DNA from: Gammaproteobacteria bacterium Ga0077554 | Lineage (GTDB): Bacteria > Pseudomonadota > Gammaproteobacteria > Ga0077554 > Ga007554 | Assembly: GCA_001464585.1 (NCBI GenBank) | Contig: LNFF01000008.1 | Coordinates: forward strand, 113,784 to 177,783 | DNA: 64,000 nt | Direction of reading: 5' to 3' | Part shown: positions 53,233 to 60,466 of the stretch, one piece after another | Layout of the letters: every line of letters begins with the position of its first letter | How positions within the stretch are numbered: position 1 is the first letter of the stretch | Notes under the pieces: generated by a model | Told to the model about the DNA's origin: nothing | Database searches by the model: none | The model's input: only the letters and a program-made list of their open reading frames with translations | Made by a program: the position numbers and the translations under genes

Positions 53233-53955
53233 ATGGCAACGTCATGTATGCAATCGTCTGAACTACAAATAAAACCGCCTCCAAAAAAAGCCGTGGTGTT
53301 AGTCTCCGGTGGCCTCGATTCAGCTACCGTGCTGGCGATGGCCGTGTCTCAGGGTTTTGCCTGTCATGCAGTGAGCTTTGATTATGGTCAGCGGCACAAG
53401 GCTGAATTGGTGGCCGCTGCTGCGCTTGTGCAGGCCATGGGTGCCGTTGAACATAAGGTCATAAAATTTGATTTGGCGGGTATTGGGGGCTCAGCCTTAA
53501 CGGATGCCTCGCTTGCTGTGCCTGAGCATCCTACGCAAGGCATTCCCGTCACCTACGTGCCAGCGCGTAATACTGTATTTCTGGCGCTGGCGTTGGGGTG
53601 GGCGGAGGTATTGCAAGCGCACGATATTTTTATTGGCATCAACGCGGTGGATTACTCGGGTTACCCGGATTGCAGGCCGGAATACATCAAGGCGTTCCAG
53701 GTATTGGCCAATCTGGCGACGCGTGCCGGGGTTGAGGGTCAACCGACCATGATCCGCACACCGTTGCTGTCGCTCTCCAAGGCCCAGATTATCCAGGAAG
53801 GCACCCGTTTGGGGGTGGACTACAGCCGCACCGTGTCATGCTATACCGCTGACGATCAAGGCCGCGCCTGTGGTGTGTGCGACGCGTGCCGTTTGCGGAT
53901 GGCCGGTTTTCAGGGCGCAGGCCTGCCTGATCCTACCCATTATCGCCCGATTTGA
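53233..53955 (+). CDS. queC: 7-cyano-7-deazaguanine synthase QueC
   Basis: A 240-residue ATP-dependent enzyme. The PP-loop is [17 protein letters not shown], with [11 protein letters not shown] following; the [14 protein letters not shown] and [18 protein letters not shown] motifs bind substrate. Zinc-binding cysteines are at the C-terminus ([20 protein letters not shown]). It converts 7-carboxy-7-deazaguanine and ammonia to preQ0. Lies downstream of queE in the conserved Tol-Pal/queuosine order. Confidence 0.96.
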   Translation: MATSCMQSSELQIKPPPKKAVVLVSGGLDSATVLAMAVSQGFACHAVSFDYGQRHKAELVAAAALVQAMGAVEHKVIKFDLAGIGGSALTDASLAVPEHPTQGIPVTYVPARNTVFLALALGWAEVLQAHDIFIGINAVDYSGYPDCRPEYIKAFQVLANLATRAGVEGQPTMIRTPLLSLSKAQIIQEGTRLGVDYSRTVSCYTADDQGRACGVCDACRLRMAGFQGAGLPDPTHYRPI

Positions 53956-53996
53956 TTTTTTCTCTTTTACCGGTAGTCGGACGGTTGTAATGAAGG

Positions 53997-54002
53997 TATA
54001 AT
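53997..54002 (+). promoter_or_regulatory. Likely -10 element of the tRNA-Lys gene
   Basis: A perfect TATAAT lies about 50 bp before the mature tRNA 5' end; no strong -35 hexamer at 17 bp was found, so the promoter assignment is partial. Confidence 0.45.
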
Positions 54003-54052
54003 GGCGCCGCTTCGAACGATACTGTTTTAGTAAAATCTATCTCCCTTCTCAT

Positions 54053-54128
54053 GGGCCGTTAGCTCAGTCGGTAGAGCAGCGGACTTTTAATCCGTTGGTC
54101 GCTGGTTCGACCCCAGCACGGCCCACCA
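54053..54128 (+). tRNA. tRNA-Lys (anticodon TTT)
   Basis: The 76-nt cloverleaf starts GGGCCGTTAGCTCAGTCGGT and ends with encoded CCA. Acceptor GGGCCGT pairs with ACGGCCC. The D arm contains GCTC/GAGC, the anticodon stem is CGGAC...GTCCG-type with loop CTTTTAA (anticodon TTT), and the T arm is GCTGGTTCGACCCCAGC. Lys identity fits the anticodon. It borders a region of IS debris and polysaccharide genes. Confidence 0.97.
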
Positions 54129-54258
54129 ATTTTATCTAATTTTTTCATAAGCTTATCTTATCCCCTTCGTTATAGTAAAATATGTGCAACTATCCTTGCA
54201 CCGTTTTTGCACCAGTCGCTACCCTTCGCCGACATAAATTTTCGGCGTAGTCGGCCAG
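54129..54258. other. Short gap after tRNA-Lys
   Basis: No gene. It leads directly into transposase remnants. Confidence 0.5.
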
Positions 54259-54441
54259 GTGAAGGGAACCTTCAGGCGTGGCGATGGCTATGATAATGCG
54301 GCTGGCGAGCGGTTTACCACGCGATGGCATGCACAAAAAACCACGACAGAATACATTGCTCGGCATTACAATGTGAAACGTCGACATTTTATCCTTGGTT
54401 TGCGGTCACCGCAGGACTATGAGTGGGCAAATGCGGCATGA
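54259..54441 (+). pseudogene. IS3-family transposase (orfB) C-terminal remnant
   Basis: About 60 codons read GDGYDNAAGERFTTRWHAQK and then IARHYNVKRRHFILGLRSPQ, ending DYEWANAA and a stop. This matches the last 60 residues of IS3-family DDE integrases (usual form: G.C.DNA..E.F...K and YN..RRHS.LG..SP..YE). The upstream catalytic part is missing, so it is an inactive fragment. Bases after it (TGTCCAAAATTACTAGACCA near 54500) look like an IS3 terminal inverted repeat. Confidence 0.8.
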
Positions 54442-54613
54442 GATCTCTTTATCGGGGTGCCTGTATATTGGGGAAAGATCAAAAATGACTCTTCATACTG
54501 TCCAAAATTACTAGACCATTACCGAGTGGCCTGCAACTGCAAGCGATGGTGTAATCTAAACACCCATAAACAATCATCAAATCTGTTATCTGGATCAGCC
54601 TCAAATAATAATC

Positions 54614-55375
54614 ATGCATGAGAAAAAAACAGCAGCCGTGCTATCGGCACCTATAGACGTATTGACCTGGGAGCATGCGCTTGCGCGTATCTCCAGTTGG
54701 GCCGCTCAGCGCGAGAGCCGTTACGTGTGTATCTGCAACGTTCATTCGGTGGTGACTGCGGGGCAAGACATAGCCTTCGGACGGGTAGTGAAAGAGGCCG
54801 ATATGGCAACCCCGGACGGGGCGCCGGTGGCCTGGATGCTGCGCAAGCTGGGTTACGCGGATCAGCAGCGCATCAACGGCCCCGACTTGATGTGGAAATA
54901 TTGCGAACAGGCGGCACAAAGGGGTGAATCTATCTATCTCTATGGTGGCATGCCGGACACGCTGGACATTCTGCAGCGACGTTTGGTGGATGTTTTTCCT
55001 GGTTTACGGATTGCGGGTGCTTATTCACCCCCGTTTCGGGCGGCGACGAATGAGGAGGACGCGGCCACTGTAGCCAGGATCAACGCTTCCGGTGCATCGA
55101 CTGTCTGGGTGAGCCTGGGCTGTCCCAAGCAGGAAAAATGGATGGCGGCCCATCGGGGGCGTGTCAAGGCGGTGATGATTGGGGTGGGCGCTGCCTTTGA
55201 CTATCATGCGGGGACAATCAAGCGCGCCCCCGGATGGATGCAAAACGCGGGGCTGGAATGGTTGCACCGCTTATGTTCGGAACCCCGCCGCCTGTGGCGA
55301 CGCTATTTGGTGACGAATACCTTATTCATGATTGGCGCGGTCAAACAATTGGTTTTCGGCCGTGCTCGACAGTAA
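54614..55375 (+). CDS. WecG/TagA/CpsF family glycosyltransferase
   Basis: A 253-residue enzyme. Family motifs: ICNVHSVVTAGQDIAFGRVV near residue 40, ADMATPDGAPVAWMLRKLGY near residue 62, INGPDLMWKYCEQAAQRGES, SLGCPKQEKWMAAHRGRVKA near residue 165, and KRAPGWMQNAGLEWLHRLCS near the end. Members transfer ManNAc, ManNAcA or related sugars to lipid-linked acceptors in enterobacterial common antigen, teichoic acid or exopolysaccharide synthesis. The exact sugar is unknown. The next gene overlaps by 14 bp. Confidence 0.93.
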   Translation: MHEKKTAAVLSAPIDVLTWEHALARISSWAAQRESRYVCICNVHSVVTAGQDIAFGRVVKEADMATPDGAPVAWMLRKLGYADQQRINGPDLMWKYCEQAAQRGESIYLYGGMPDTLDILQRRLVDVFPGLRIAGAYSPPFRAATNEEDAATVARINASGASTVWVSLGCPKQEKWMAAHRGRVKAVMIGVGAAFDYHAGTIKRAPGWMQNAGLEWLHRLCSEPRRLWRRYLVTNTLFMIGAVKQLVFGRARQ

Positions 55376-55841
55376 TACTTTCAAGGCTATTGTAGCGGCG
55401 GCACCCTTGGTTTCCATCGACTTGGTGGTTGTGCGAGGTGCTCGGGAAGTGTTGCTGGGCTTGCGTAATAATCGGCCTGCACAGGGTTTCTGGTTTGTCC
55501 CTGGAGGACGAATTTTTAAGAACGAACCTATTCAGACGGCGCTTGCGCGTATTGCCGAGACGGAACTTGGCTTGGGTGCCGCCCTTGCGGCGGGGGAAAT
55601 TGTGCCGCGCTGGCTCGGGGTATTTGAACACTTTTATCCGGATTGTTTTGCCGGTGATATCGGCATCTCAACGCACTATGTGGTACTTGGGCATATATTG
55701 CATGTGCCGACGGATTGCTCTTTGCCTGTGTGTGATGAACAGCATTCCCAGTTGCGTTGGTGGCCCATTGAGGAAGCATTAGCATCGCCTGTAGTGCATC
55801 GTTTCACCAAGGATTATTTTTTAACGGGAGATACGCTATGA
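55362..55841 (+). CDS. gmm: GDP-mannose mannosyl hydrolase, NUDIX family
   Basis: A 159-residue protein if started at the GTG 55362 ([20 protein letters not shown]). The Gmm-specific patterns are clear: [20 protein letters not shown], the degenerate nudix box [20 protein letters not shown] and [10 protein letters not shown]. Gmm cleaves GDP-mannose or GDP-glucose to sugar and GDP and is common in colanic-acid-like clusters (wcaH). A TTG at 55332 would add 10 residues. It overlaps the glycosyltransferase gene upstream and the ugd fragment downstream (ATGA). Confidence 0.92.
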   Translation: MLDSNTFKAIVAAAPLVSIDLVVVRGAREVLLGLRNNRPAQGFWFVPGGRIFKNEPIQTALARIAETELGLGAALAAGEIVPRWLGVFEHFYPDCFAGDIGISTHYVVLGHILHVPTDCSLPVCDEQHSQLRWWPIEEALASPVVHRFTKDYFLTGDTL

Positions 55842-55978
55842 AAGTCATTGTTATGGGTACCGATTACATTGGCTTGGCCACTGGCACTTGTTTTATGGAA
55901 GTCGGCAACAACGTGCTTTGCCTCGACCTCGACTAAAGCAGGATCGATACGCTTAAGTTCAGGTGATCCCAATATGAA
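55838..55978 (+). pseudogene. Decayed 5' fragment of UDP-glucose 6-dehydrogenase (ugd)
   Basis: Starts [20 protein letters not shown] followed by [12 protein letters not shown] and a stop. This matches the NAD-binding beginning of UDP-glucose 6-dehydrogenase (usual GTGYVGLV.G...E.GH.V.C.D.D). Past the stop, SRIDTLKF-like codons and another stop continue the homology (usual K.D.LN.G..PIYE) before it fades. The GGGAG site and ATGA overlap with gmm show it was the next gene of the operon. Over 85% of the gene is missing. Confidence 0.8.
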
Positions 55979-56565
55979 AATCGGGAAGACTCCTCCCGGG
56001 CTGCGCAACAGCAGCATTGCCAAGCACCGCCCATACTTTTTCTAAAACCTGTCTTTTCTCATATAAGGTTTCATTGCCGTGGAGCCCCCCAATACCTCTT
56101 CCCCGAGATCCACGTCAGCCAATAATCGCAATCCGGTTGCGTGCTGTTTACGTATTTTAATATACAAGTCACCACCATGAGTTCCGTGATTCTATGCGGA
56201 TGACCTTTATGGTCATTCGATCTTGGACGTTGTCGAAAGATTCTGGTTAACCGCTAGTGTGAGCAGCCGCACAGAAATCAGCGGTGGAACGTGCGATTAT
56301 TCTTAAACGTGTTGTACCCCCAACGTAGGGTTATCTTGTTAGTGGGATCCATGTTTTGGATGAGATCCCATTCAAAATAAGGCTACTTCAGTTTTCAACC
56401 AACTGCATAAGTCCTGATATAGTGTAATTACTCCGTAATAAACCTTTGATACACTTCCTTTGTAGTGTAGCTGTTTTTTAAATATTTATGGTTATGATAC
56501 AGATGTTTAAAATGAATACATACTGTATACCACATGTACAATACATCACGAAGGAGCAATGCATC
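55979..56565. other. Intergenic stretch after the ugd fragment
   Basis: About 590 bp without a recognisable gene. The G+C content falls towards the right end. No sigma-54 motif (GG-N10-GC) was found upstream of the PEP-CTERM gene. An AAGGAG site lies at the right end. Confidence 0.5.
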
Positions 56566-57099
56566 ATGGACATGAAAAAGACAGGTTTTAAAAAAAGTAT
56601 GGGCGGTGTTTTACTGGCGGTGCTTAGCAATGTTGCTGTTGCGCAATCCCATAGTCTTCCGGAGTTTCATATATCTAATCAGTCACTCATCTCGTCGCTT
56701 TTCTCTGCGGATGTTGACGTGTTTGGCTTGGGCGGTTTGGAAGATCTGGGTTCTAACTTATATAAGGCAACCTTTGAAGGTATTTCGGGGGCTGCCATCG
56801 GTTCCTTTACGGTGTTAACTCTGGATACTCCCTTTTCTCCCTTGGATCCATCCATGGTATTAGGTGGGAATTTCTTTGGTGGAATGACCCCTAACGTCTC
56901 TTTTGAATTCATGACAACACCGAATAAATACCACGTCGCTGTCGTTTCTGGATTGAGTGGATCTTCAATGAACGCCAATTACAACTTGCATGTCTCTGCA
57001 GTGCCAGAGGCTGAGGCATGGGGAATGATGCTGGCAGGATTGGGATTGCTGGGCGCTGTAGCAACACGCAGCCAACGCAGAGATGCTGTCAGCGTTTAA
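56566..57099 (+). CDS. PEP-CTERM sorted exported protein (VPEAE variant)
   Basis: A 177-residue protein starting MDMKKTGFKKSMGGVLLAVL at ATG 56566, 9 bases after AAGGAG. The signal peptide ends near VAVAQS. A Gly/Ser/Phe-rich mature part (FTVLTLDTPFSPLDPSM, NFFGGMTPNVSFEFMTTPN) is followed by a PEP-CTERM-type tail: VPEAEAWGMMLAGLGLLGAV and a basic end (TRSQRR). The usual signal is VPEPxxW; Ala replaces the second Pro here. Such proteins are anchored or released by exosortase in exopolysaccharide-producing Gram-negatives. Exosortase is not in this window. A strong hairpin terminator follows. Confidence 0.85.
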   Translation: MDMKKTGFKKSMGGVLLAVLSNVAVAQSHSLPEFHISNQSLISSLFSADVDVFGLGGLEDLGSNLYKATFEGISGAAIGSFTVLTLDTPFSPLDPSMVLGGNFFGGMTPNVSFEFMTTPNKYHVAVVSGLSGSSMNANYNLHVSAVPEAEAWGMMLAGLGLLGAVATRSQRRDAVSV

Positions 57100-57196
57100 T
57101 CTTGGTTATAATGGGAAGCAGGAACAAATTTGAACACCCTGTGGATGTCTGTGTGGTATTCGCCAAGTCCTAAAAATGCAGACATTATTTTCGCAA

Positions 57197-57226
57197 AAGT
57201 CGTCCCCGTGCCAGCGGGGACGACTT
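57197..57226. terminator. Hairpin terminator after the PEP-CTERM gene
   Basis: AAGTCGTCCCCG (57197-57208) pairs perfectly with CGGGGACGACTT (57215-57226) across TGCCAG, followed by CATTTC. On either strand the 12-bp stem should be stable. Confidence 0.8.
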
Positions 57227-57430
57227 CATTTCAACAAGTGCCGCCAATAAGCGTCATGTAATTCAAGCCAGTCAAGTAAGTCTCTTGGCATGCATCTTCT
57301 TCCTGTTCTTGCCCCCGGCTTGAGCCCTTCAAAAGTAATTAAAAACCATCGTATTATCAAATATAATCAGGGTCTGGTATGATGTACTTTAAATTGTTTT
57401 TATGAAAAAATTCATCCCTCAAGAATTAAT

Positions 57431-58627
57431 ATGAAAGTGATTAGTTGTATGCATAAATCCTATGTATGGAAATTGTTATGTGGCCTCGTTTTCCTGTGGC
57501 ATCACACGGCGGCGGTGGCAAGGGATGTTGTCCAGCCATACGTATCGGGCAGCGTGACCCACCATAGTAATCTGTTTCGTCTTTCTAAAGACATGGCGCC
57601 AGTAACGTCGGATACTGTCATGAGCCGTATCGAAGCTGGAGTGCAAATGAATTACCTCATTAGCCGCCAACAACTGGTCTTCAAAGGTAGCGTGAATTGG
57701 AATAAGTTTGAGCAGTATGAATATCTTAATTATGATGGTAACGACTGGCTAGCCGTGTGGAAGTGGCAGCTGGGTAATTTGTGGCAGGGTGACCTGGGTT
57801 ACACGCGCAACAAAACGCTTGCAAACTTTGCCGAAACTCAGATTACTACTATAGGAGACGTGCGTACCCACCAGTCGATGTTTGCCAATGCAAACTACAG
57901 GCTGCATCCTGACTGGCGTCTTCACGGGGGCGGGAGATGGAATAGTTTGAAGGCTGGATCCGCTACCGCCCAGTTTTTAAACCGGGAAGAAACAGTCGGG
58001 GTGCTGGGTGTGGATTATGTCACTCATAGTGATAATTCAATAGGTGTGCAGAGTGAATTTATTGAGGCGCGTTTTCCTGAACGGGAGATAATTTCGGCCA
58101 GTAGCTTTGATAATGGTTATTCTCAAATGACAATAAGCTCAGTTGCGGATTGGAAATCTAGTGGTAATTCCCGTTTTCGCAGTCGTTTGGGGTATGCCCA
58201 GCGCAAGTATAATGAACTTGCCACACGGGACTTTAATGGCATGACCGGGCGCTTGACCTATGATTGGTCTATTACTGGCAAGACCCTTCTCAGTGTTGCG
58301 GCATGGCGCGAAGTTGGGGGGGTAAGCGAAGTGCTCAGCACCTTCGCAGGAACTAAAGGCTCAAGCCTTGATGTATCCTGGTTTCCCACCAGTAAAATAT
58401 TCGTAAGAGGTGGGGTTGCCCATAACTCTTATGATTTTCGGGAGGATCCAGGTTTCGTTGATAAGCGGGAAGATAAGGTTCGTACGCTGAGCACATCACT
58501 TGGTTATAGCCCCCTGCAAAATATACAACTCTCTCTTGACGGAGTCATTGAACAGCGTGATTCAACCCGTATTTTTTTTGATTACCACTATAAACTTATT
58601 ACAGCAAACCTCAGAGTTAATTTTTAA
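57431..58627 (+). CDS. EpsL-like outer membrane protein of PEP-CTERM/exopolysaccharide clusters
   Basis: A 398-residue beta-barrel protein. A signal peptide (WKLLCGLVFLWHHTAAVARD) is followed by VQPYVSGSVTHHSNLFRLSK, a typical start of the EpsL family (TIGR03014-like), and about 16 amphipathic strands, ending in ..KLITANLRVNF with terminal Phe. EpsL proteins are found with exosortase-linked polysaccharide genes; they may form the export pore or an accessory barrel. The gene stands alone here. The assignment rests on the start pattern, barrel character and neighbourhood. Confidence 0.8.
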   Translation: MKVISCMHKSYVWKLLCGLVFLWHHTAAVARDVVQPYVSGSVTHHSNLFRLSKDMAPVTSDTVMSRIEAGVQMNYLISRQQLVFKGSVNWNKFEQYEYLNYDGNDWLAVWKWQLGNLWQGDLGYTRNKTLANFAETQITTIGDVRTHQSMFANANYRLHPDWRLHGGGRWNSLKAGSATAQFLNREETVGVLGVDYVTHSDNSIGVQSEFIEARFPEREIISASSFDNGYSQMTISSVADWKSSGNSRFRSRLGYAQRKYNELATRDFNGMTGRLTYDWSITGKTLLSVAAWREVGGVSEVLSTFAGTKGSSLDVSWFPTSKIFVRGGVAHNSYDFREDPGFVDKREDKVRTLSTSLGYSPLQNIQLSLDGVIEQRDSTRIFFDYHYKLITANLRVNF

Positions 58628-58649
58628 AATCGGGGTGATGAAGTCGTGA

Positions 58650-60296
58650 CTATTCATAATGAAGCGCAGTTTTTATCATATCCTCGATAGCTTGAATCGG
58701 TGCCAGCGGTTGATCCGCCGTGATCGTCAATGTGTATGCCGTTTCTTCTCCGGTGAGTGGTTCGTGGTTGGTAAGTTGATGTGTTAGTACCACAAGGTCA
58801 GCTTCCGATGCATCATGGCCTTCGTGCATACGCTGGGTAATTCGGGCGCGTAACACGGCTTCAGGCGCCTGAAAGTCGAGAATAATAAAAGGCACTCCCA
58901 AGCTGTCGGCAAGGCGGTGAAATAGATCGCGTGGCCCATGCTTCAGAAACGCGGCGTCGATGATGGCAGGGTATCCCGATTGAATGACTGTACGCGCAAG
59001 GTCGGCAAGATACTCATAGGTGCGCTGACTGGCGGCAGCGGTGTACAGGCCCGCATCAACACCTGAGGATGAGCGTGTTTGTGATGGAAGATGCGCAAGT
59101 CGTTTTCGTTCTACATCAGAGCGTAAACGGATGGCGCCAAGGGATTCAAGCAGTGACTGGGTATGCGTGGTTTTGCCAGAGCCAGACAAGCCATGCGTGA
59201 TGATGAGAGGCACATTGTTACGCTGTATGTAGCGCTCCGCCAGGTTGACGTAATCTTTGTATTGCTGGTAGGCGGGGTGCTGTTGCGAAGTTTCCATTTG
59301 CGCTGGATTGGATCGCGCCTGCGCCGGATTAAACCGCGCCTGCGCTGGATTGAAGCGCGTCTGCGCTAGGCGTATACAGGCCACCTTGGCACGTACCAGT
59401 GCGCGGTATACCAGGTAATAACGCAACACACGCAGCCCGGCATAATCACCAGTAAGTTGTAGGTAAGCGTTGAGAAAGCGCCACGCCAATGCGCTCTGTG
59501 TACGGCTGTTGAGATCCATGATTAAAAAAGCGATTTCGCTGGTCACGTCAATCCAACGTAGATTTTCATTAAATTCAAGGCAATCAAACAGGGTGATACT
59601 ACCTTCCAGCAGCGCCATGTTGCCCAGGTGCATATCGCCGTGGCATTCCCGAATAAAACGGTTATTTTTTCGATGTTGAAAGATTTCTTCATGCCGATGA
59701 AATTCGGCATCGCTCCATGCGCGTAACTTTTCGAGTTGGCCTATGTCGGTCGCGCTAGTGAGATGAGGGCGGATTTGTGCGAAATTCTCCATAACAGGCT
59801 GATGAACCTGCACAGGCCGTCCGTAAAGAGTATCTGGTTCTGCAATAGCGGTGCGACCATGAAATGCGGCAATCACTTCAGCAAGCTGGTCAATGTGTGT
59901 CGGTTTTAATTCACCGCACGCCACCATGCGATCCAGTTGTGCCGATTGGGGAAATTGCCGCATTTTCACCGCGTATTCGATGGGAGCGCCTAAGCCGCCC
60001 AGAACGGGTGCATCTGCATTGCCAGTGATGGTGATAACTTCAAGATAAATTTGTGGGGCGAGACGTTGATTTAGCCGCAATTCTTCGGTGCAATAATGGT
60101 GACGTTTTTCCAGTGTCGAAAAGTCAAGAAAGCCCAGATTCACGGGCTTTTTTATTTTGTAGGCATACTCTCCGGTAAGCAATATCCAGGAAATATGGGT
60201 TTCGATAATTTCAAAATCCTGGGTAGGGTGATTGTATAGTGCAGGGTTTTGCAGTGAGCGTAGAAGGGTTACGTTGGCTGAGGAAGTGGCATTCAT
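58650..60296 (-). CDS. Fused phosphotransferase (APH-like) / P-loop kinase
   Basis: A 548-residue protein starting MNATSSANVTLLRSLQNPAL. The N-terminal 320 residues form an aminoglycoside-phosphotransferase-like domain (Brenner motif in RECHGDMHLGNMALL, DCLEFNENLRWIDVTSEIAF). The C-terminal 190 residues have a P-loop (LIITHGLSGSGKTTHTQSLL), RSDVERKRL and a lid (ITQRMHEGHDASEADLVVLT), like AAA_33/zeta-type kinases. Such fused proteins are widespread in proteobacteria without known substrate. The linker carries three tandem RFNPAQA-like repeats encoded by 21-bp DNA repeats (59298-59366). Its start overlaps the small membrane protein's stop as ATGA. Confidence 0.9.
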   Translation of the reverse strand: MNATSSANVTLLRSLQNPALYNHPTQDFEIIETHISWILLTGEYAYKIKKPVNLGFLDFSTLEKRHHYCTEELRLNQRLAPQIYLEVITITGNADAPVLGGLGAPIEYAVKMRQFPQSAQLDRMVACGELKPTHIDQLAEVIAAFHGRTAIAEPDTLYGRPVQVHQPVMENFAQIRPHLTSATDIGQLEKLRAWSDAEFHRHEEIFQHRKNNRFIRECHGDMHLGNMALLEGSITLFDCLEFNENLRWIDVTSEIAFLIMDLNSRTQSALAWRFLNAYLQLTGDYAGLRVLRYYLVYRALVRAKVACIRLAQTRFNPAQARFNPAQARSNPAQMETSQQHPAYQQYKDYVNLAERYIQRNNVPLIITHGLSGSGKTTHTQSLLESLGAIRLRSDVERKRLAHLPSQTRSSSGVDAGLYTAAASQRTYEYLADLARTVIQSGYPAIIDAAFLKHGPRDLFHRLADSLGVPFIILDFQAPEAVLRARITQRMHEGHDASEADLVVLTHQLTNHEPLTGEETAYTLTITADQPLAPIQAIEDMIKTALHYE

Positions 60297-60454
60297 CGAC
60301 GCTGGTGTGCAGAAGCGGATTTCAGGCGGGTTTTGGCATGATGGCGCAGATGTTTGTATATTACAGCAGATGCAATCAATAATGCCATAATGGTAACCCC
60401 GGCGAAAGCCAGAGGAAATTGTTCGATAGTCTGATGGATCGGCGAGAGGTTCAT
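60293..60454 (-). CDS. 53-residue single-helix membrane protein
   Basis: A short gene between bcsA and the fused kinase: MNLSPIHQTIEQFPLAFAGV, one membrane helix (about residues 14-33, LAFAGVTIMALLIASAVIY) and a very basic tail (KHLRHHAKTRLKSASAHQRR). It begins 12 bp after the bcsA stop and ends in ATGA overlapping the kinase start, typical of translational coupling. Size and topology recall BcsF-type small proteins of cellulose operons, but no sequence match can be claimed. No strong ribosome binding site is seen. Confidence 0.65.
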   Translation of the reverse strand: MNLSPIHQTIEQFPLAFAGVTIMALLIASAVIYKHLRHHAKTRLKSASAHQRR

Positions 60455-60466
60455 GCTGCGTGCAGG

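Noticed and set aside
55332..55361. TTG start for the GDP-mannose hydrolase gene
   Set aside because: The extra 10 residues do not fit the family start; the GTG at 55362 gives the expected N-terminus.
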